Source: Albula goreensis (Eukaryota; Chordata; Actinopteri; Albuliformes; Albulidae). Taken from it: a stretch of 64,000 nucleotides of DNA. The stretch is from positions 16,572,001-16,636,000 of the forward strand of contig CM040745.1 of assembly GCA_022829145.1 (NCBI GenBank), written 5' to 3'. Below the pieces are notes generated by a model that worked only from the letters and a program-made list of their open reading frames with translations, was not told the DNA's origin and made no database searches. A program made the position numbers and the translations under genes. This document shows positions 54,501 through 60,500 of this stretch, one piece after another (the first letter of the stretch is position 1; the number at the start of each line of letters is the position of its first letter).

Positions 54501-57500
54501 CAGTTCCGGTGAAGCAGGGGGGAAGAGGGGAGTTCCATCACATCGCCATGTTCACCACACTGGTAAGAGCACATGTAGTGTTTGATAGAAAGTATCTCTG
54601 ATGGGCTTTTATGCTTTGCCTTGGCCTCCAAAAAAGTGCTTCCTATGCAGACTAACAGCATTTCGGAGAGTCATAGTTTTGTTTCTGTTACAGTTGTAAG
54701 GCTTTAGCTGACAAAACTTGAGATGCTATGACAAAAAGACTGAATATTGTTGTTTACTGCATCCTTTATGTAAAAACCCAGATTCATATGTTTGATCTAT
54801 TCGGATGTTGTACCATGAGTCTGGGCCTCTATAAGAGCTATTCATTGTGGATGATCTTTTTTGGAGTTTCTCTGTCAATTCTGTACAATACTTCAAGATT
54901 AAAGCTGGCTTTTCACAAATACAAAAGTGGAACAGGCCTCTGGTATATGTATTTATTTTGTTTCGTTGTCTTTTTTTTAATGTTGTCGTGTTTCAGTCCA
55001 GAGCCATTCAGACGGAAGTGCGACACTTAACCTCAGGGAACTGGGAGGTGGCCAGGATCGTCGCTTACGATGAGAACAATCAACAAATGTGAGTTTATGT
55101 CAGGTTTTCATGTCAAAGGAGGTAAGGATAAAATACAGGGACTTTTAAATTTCCTTTAAATTATTCATAATCTAAAAAACATGGAAAAAAGTGTTCCATT
55201 TTAATTCCTCTTCAAATTTTCCCTGAACCCAGAATGGGAAAGAAATGAAGTGATCCATATGATGAGTGCAGGGAGTTTGTGTGAGGGTGTGTTAATGAGG
55301 AATGCTAAGCCCTAAAGCTCAGGGGTACATTCAAATGTACAGTATTGTAAATGTAAAGTAAATGTAAAGTATTTGTCCACTTTGCACTGGATGAAATTGA
55401 GATTGTTGCCATTTATTGCAGTGTATGTTGTTGAGGATTGCTTTCTTTTGGAAGACCTGACATAAAATATAATGATACATTTATGTTAGTTTACATTTTG
55501 TACGCTGTACACTTTTAATTGAATCTATCTGTCTTTGTCTGACTGAAACCTGAACAGAATGTTATATTGAATGGGATAAGTTGATTGATATTAACTCTGA
55601 TTAATAGAATAATTGACATTTATTTCGCTTTCTATTTGTGTTCATTTACCAACTAGATATTTCCTGAGTACAGAAGGATCCCCTCGAAGAAGACAGCTTT
55701 TCAGGTGACTCAACACAGGGTTGACACATAGTAACACAGAGTTTTAAAACCCTTTAACAGACTCCAAATACAAGGAATGCAATCAGCACATCTACAATAA
55801 CGTTTAGAAAACTTATCGCTTCCTTTTGTGGGTCAAAATCACCCATTATATGCCTTCATATAATGCCTTCAAGCAGCATCCATTGGACTGCATGACAACT
55901 TAAAATGATTGCACCACCCAAATTGTAATTCAGTTTACTTTCACCCTGATCCACTGCTATTAACAATAATCAATGAGACACATTTAATAATGAGTTAATT
56001 ATGACAAATAGTGAATAAATCCTGTCTAGACTACATATTAAATGAGACTGGCTTCTCTGCGAGAATATAAAAGTAATGAGTGACATAACATATTGTATTT
56101 GCAGTTGAAATTACATTGTTATGTAGCGTAAAGAAATCCTGTTATTTAACTAGACAACAAGAAATTATTTATGTAGTTAGTTTTCAGACAAATTGTATGG
56201 ACATAATGGATTGCCAGACTGTATTGTATGGTCATGGATTACCTGCTAGGATATCAAGTACTTGCACAGTCATGTTCATTTTAGTTGTAAGAAGGGACAT
56301 GACTTGGAAGAAGAGATAGGAAGCAGAGCATGAAGATAGAGTAGCACCTGCACCAGCAGTGAGTTTAACCTTGTTCTGCCTCTCTCTGTAAGTGTGTCCA
56401 CTGTGGGACAGTTTCCCCGCCGCTGCCTTACCTGTGAACTGCACAGGGCACACTGCACCTTCTTTGATGCAGACATCAGCCCTGGCCTGCAACACATCAT
56501 CCTGTACTGCAGAGGTAGGCCGTGCATTACTGCCACTTCCATTTTTTAAGTGGTTCTCCTGCTACTTCAAAGCACATGCTTGGCTGTAGGTGGAACAGGA
56601 TCAAGGAGCCTTTATCTTACCCTCGACCTGCAAAGCTAAAGAGTCTGCTTGTTTTGTATTAACTTTACGATTAGAAAATAATTGAAACCCAAGAAAGCAG
56701 GTTATGTGACTTAAATTGTAATATACTGCTGTAATTAATTAAATGCTAAGTTAAAAAAATAAATACAAATAAACAGGCCCTGAGAAAGAGATGGACGATT
56801 TTTATGCAATGATTAAAGCTGAATCAGGGTTTGAAATGAAGGGAAACTGGCATGAGGGACCTACCATAAGGAAGTGATATCAGTTTTGGAGGTCCACAAT
56901 TGTTTTGTTCTTGTGATGTAAATACCCTTCAGCTGCATCACAGTCTCTCCTACCATGCATATAATTACCTGTAGTGGCCCTCAGTGTTGCACGCTGCAGC
57001 TTCAAAATGACTTGATATAGCTATGTGTATGTACTGTTTTAATGTTTGAATGAATTGTCTAATGTTTCAGAAGCTGTTTGCTCTTACACAGCCACTTCCA
57101 ATTTAAAGTACCCTCACTTTGCAAGCACTTGTCTTGGTTAATAGCTTTCAGTTTCACTAAAATATATGAGGTTACATGTTGTGATGTTTTTTTTTTTAGA
57201 TCATAAAAATATAAACGATATACATAACATTTCTTCAGCTTCTGGAACAATTGTATTTTAGGCATGTACTTATGTTAGTTGGCAAGGAGACCTGCATGCG
57301 ATTAAATTAGAGACTATGTTTGCACCTTTTCCATTTGAAAAATGTAATGTACATTCGAGCCAATTTTGCTTTAATGGAATCATAGGTCAATTAATTATTT
57401 ATGTACAATTCAACTGTATGCCTGTTTCCATTTCATCAGGACAATGTTATTATAAACTATCATCACATATGGGTATTTAATTTTCACATTGGATTAAAAC

Positions 57501-60500
57501 AATAAGCCAATAGTTTGAACGATGCAGTATATTTAAGAATCAGTGTGACACAAATGTTTTTTGGACATTTGGTTGCGTAATTGATCAATGATAAATGTTA
57601 GGCATTGTAGATTATGAATATATAACAGCTTTATATTTTCTATACCATGTTGTGTCTTTCATAACGAAGGTGATTCATAGCGTTCTCATGCTAAATAGAG
57701 GCCGTGGTTTACTTCTTGTCTGTAAAAGGTCTCTCCCCATTTCTCTTTATTATTTAATTAACATACAACCTAATATATACACCAAATATCTTTTCTTTTC
57801 CTGTTCGGCTGGGTTTTACATTTTGCAAATGTTAGCACTCAAATAAAACCATTAATTTAGGGCATTCAAGCCACAATCATTTGTAGCACCTGATACTTAC
57901 AAACATGAATCTCTCAAAGAAAATCTATGTACAATATTGAAATTGTTTGTGGAATAAATTGTGAATCGTTCAGAAACCCAGCCCTGTTATCGGGAAACCC
58001 AGCCCTGTTTTGTCATTTTGACCTTTGAGTCCCATATCCCCCCAATGATTGGGCGTCATTGTGTTGTTTAAGTTTCAGGAGGGCTCATTACAGTGAAATA
58101 GGTTTACTAAAACTACACCAAGCTGAAATTCATTTGTGTATGATATGTCAGAATGTGATGCTTTGGCTTTTGTCAGATGTCAAAAAGGCAGCATTTGTCT
58201 GTTTGACTGTGCAATCACATTGTGTGTGTGGGAGAGTGGATATTTGAGGAAACACAAAAGCAAAATCATTCTTTTCCTTTTTGAAAGAGAGGTAAAGAGG
58301 ATTCAAACAATGGAGTACAATTTCCCATTAAATCAGATATTTGTACCATTTAATGTATCCATTAAAAAGTCATTAAATGTAAACTATAAAACACCCATTA
58401 AGTTATACTGCTGTCCAACAGCATTATGGAGAAAACAGTACATGACTCATTGCATAAAGGGTTGAGAAGGTAATTTTACCACTCCACAATGTTTTGTGCT
58501 GAACTTTAAATGTCCCCAGAAGGTTATGGCTTTTACAAATACATTTTTATACCTCAATGCGTTGAATTATAGTTTATTATCTTTTTTAATTAAAAAAAAT
58601 CCATGCACGTCATGATGAAAAAAGGTCAGTTAAGCAAGCATATTTAATGAGTAGGCCTGCTTCATTGATTACTGGCTAAGTTAAAAGCTTCGTGCATTAG
58701 CCAATAGTGGCAACGACTTTACAGTTAAATTACACTTACGTTGTAACAAATGTTAAAGGCATCGGGTCACCTTGAGTGAGCAGGTCTAATTACAGCAGTG
58801 GAATAATTTGGTGTGGTGTGTAGACAGAGATATCTTATTAACCATGTGTTCAGTTAAGCTCTATGCTCAACCTAGACTTTGACATTTTTATTATCAATAA
58901 TCACAATTGTTTTATACACTTAATTTCTTAATATCGGGATGTTCTGCACTTATAGTAAACATAGATCATGATCATATTGTACTTAATAGAACTTGTTACG
59001 CAGTATTACCCCTGAACATGGAATCCAGAAGCTAATTATAAAACCATCCAAAATGTTGAAGAATTTTGAATCTTCTTAATTTGCAAGCCATTGTACCCAA
59101 GTTTTACTTTTAATTGGTCTTGGAAAAACACGTCATTTTGATGATCAGTTTTCTCAACTTCAACTCTATGTTCCAATGACGAATATGGCAAAATGTTTAA
59201 AGTGTATAACCCTGTAGAGTCAGGACACAGCTCACTTTCTCCCTGAGCTGGAGAATCAGTAGTGAATGATTGCAGAAACAGGATTATTTTCAACTGGTTT
59301 GAACTGGTTCACTACAATCTGTCTAAATCTTTTCACATGACTTAATTGTGGAGGATTGCAACCGTTACACTACACAGCCACTAAATTCAGTAAAATAATG
59401 AAGGGGGCTCAGAAACCTATAGACCAGAGATCCCTGCAAGAGATATTCGACCAAATCATTACGGGTGTGAGTATTGATTTTTGGATGGCAGGGCTAAAGT
59501 GGTTACTGGTCACATTCACTGAGCACCTTGAATTGACCTTTCTGATTTGAAGCAATAGTCAGATTTTCCCTATAGGATTATAGGAATGCCTTGTTCACAA
59601 ATTGCAGTTTCCATTTTTGAATAATTATTTGCTTCAACAAGATTAAAAAATAAAATTAAAAGAATTAGGAAGGCCAGTATATATACCAGGCAACACGGCA
59701 AAGGCAACATGGCAAAGCTATGAAATGTTTATTGCCTGAAACCTATGGGAAGCATCATTGAAAAGCTTGAACTAAGGTGTTTTAGTTCAATTGACACAAT
59801 GTAGTCTACTACAGTGTTGGATATAGAGCCTAACAGTAGTACACAGAGTGCATATCTGTATCTCACCTTTATGAAAAACAAATAATGGATTGGTGTTAAC
59901 ATTTTTCATCTTGTTTTATTATAACAGGTCCTGGAGCACCAACTGTAATTCTGCACAGTCTTAATAATGCTAATAGTAAGTATCGATTTCAATCTCTCAG
60001 TTTAGATCCAGATTTCAAATAGGAATTCATTAGTCAGGCTCCAGAGCCTTGGGGTTGTGTGTTTGGATGTACATCAATATTTTGTTCAAAATGTTAACAG
60101 TTACTCAAAAAACAGAATGTAATTTGCCAAGGGTTATTTGAGCAGGACTCAAGTACACAACTGGGAACTTTGGGTCACCAGGCATTTTTTATAATAAGAA
60201 TAATATTGATTTTCAATATTGCTAAGAAAAAGCATATGCACATACGAGGTTTAAAATGAAACTCTGGCCATGGGAAAACAATTCTGTCATTGGCATTTAT
60301 TTCATGAGCTTTTATTTTTTGTGGAAATGGCACTGATTTTATTTCAGAAATTAAGATCTATGTTTGCAGTCTGATGGTAAAGCCTATTGTTCATATGAAG
60401 TGCAAATTGTTCTGAACTCTCATCATTAACTGGATGTTGTTTTCCATTGATCCGAGCCAAGCAATCCTTTTCCCCCGCACTGTGAGCTCCCTACTGACTC

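Noticed and set aside
56232..56542. Minus-strand frames of 87-88 codons
   Set aside because: Antisense shadows of the DPP10 exon at 56393-56514.
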